NCBI GenBank assembly: GCA_036971615.1
Contig: JAYKKR010000013.1
Span: 62,001 to 126,000 of the forward strand
Direction: 5' to 3'
Origin: Amyloporia xantha
Lineage: Eukaryota; Basidiomycota; Agaricomycetes; Polyporales; Adustoporiaceae
DNA length: 64,000 nucleotides
Under the pieces are notes generated by a model that was not told the origin of the DNA, ran no database searches, and saw nothing but the letters and a program-made list of their open reading frames with translations. The stretch's first letter is position 1; each line of letters opens with the position of its first letter. A program made the translations under genes and the position numbers. This document shows positions 63,905 to 64,000 of this stretch, piece after piece.

Positions 63905-64000
63905 GTTCGGGACAGCGGCGGTATCCTCTATTCATGTCATGAGACCTGGAGTATGCGTGCCGTTGATTTCGATCTCACCTCCATTTTTCTCCACAAGCTC

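Noticed and set aside
1..64000. CRISPR array, tRNA or rRNA genes
   Set aside because: No regularly spaced direct repeats with unique spacers, no tRNA-like cloverleaf and no rRNA motifs were seen. The only tRNA-like segment is the copia primer-binding complement.

Overview
The window looks like a nuclear segment of a filamentous basidiomycete, most likely an Agaricomycete. The genes carry short GT-AG introns of about 50-70 nt. The window also holds a Plavaka-type DNA transposon, a chromodomain Ty3 element, Ty1/copia elements and a large Tnp2-like transposon gene, a combination typical of that class. I see no rRNA, tRNA or CRISPR array.

Layout. 1-1750: end of a duplicated host block, with a partial small gene and a 307-bp miniature element. 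1751-18567: one Ty3/gypsy chromovirus (minus strand, 5-bp target duplication ACAAT). It is broken by three later insertions: an apparently intact 6.2-kb Plavaka transposon in its left LTR, a 3.5-kb foldback-like element full of GC-rich minisatellites in pol, and a 201-bp MITE in its right LTR. 18919-24703 and 38873-44655: two nearly identical 5.78-kb copia elements in opposite orientation. 24704-38872 and 44656-55016: the host locus. 55017-56702: an unclassified insertion. 57107-61606: a decaying Tnp2-like transposon gene. 61981-64000: unrecognised GC-rich genes.

The host locus is a patchwork of tandem segmental duplications built around a family of small genes (about 111-125 codons, one exon, beta-rich repetitive pattern, no recognised domain). 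I count eleven gene-like copies, two of them inside one long ORF, and four degenerate remnants. They fall into two subtypes, A (ending like GxGNWLIS) and B (ending like VSGFxxFSxS). A second duplicated gene encodes a hydrophilic protein of about 147 residues with three exons. In one of its two copies a copia element sits inside intron 1, and that copy's second intron needs a GC donor.

The transposons work as self-contained units. Plavaka carries a nine-exon transposase gene (896 codons, frame closes exactly) and a divergently transcribed accessory gene. Its CATCAG termini and 2-bp target duplications recur on two MITEs in the window, which suggests these are its non-autonomous relatives. Several retroelement ORFs are broken by single-base length changes in homopolymer runs, so real decay and assembly error both need to be considered.
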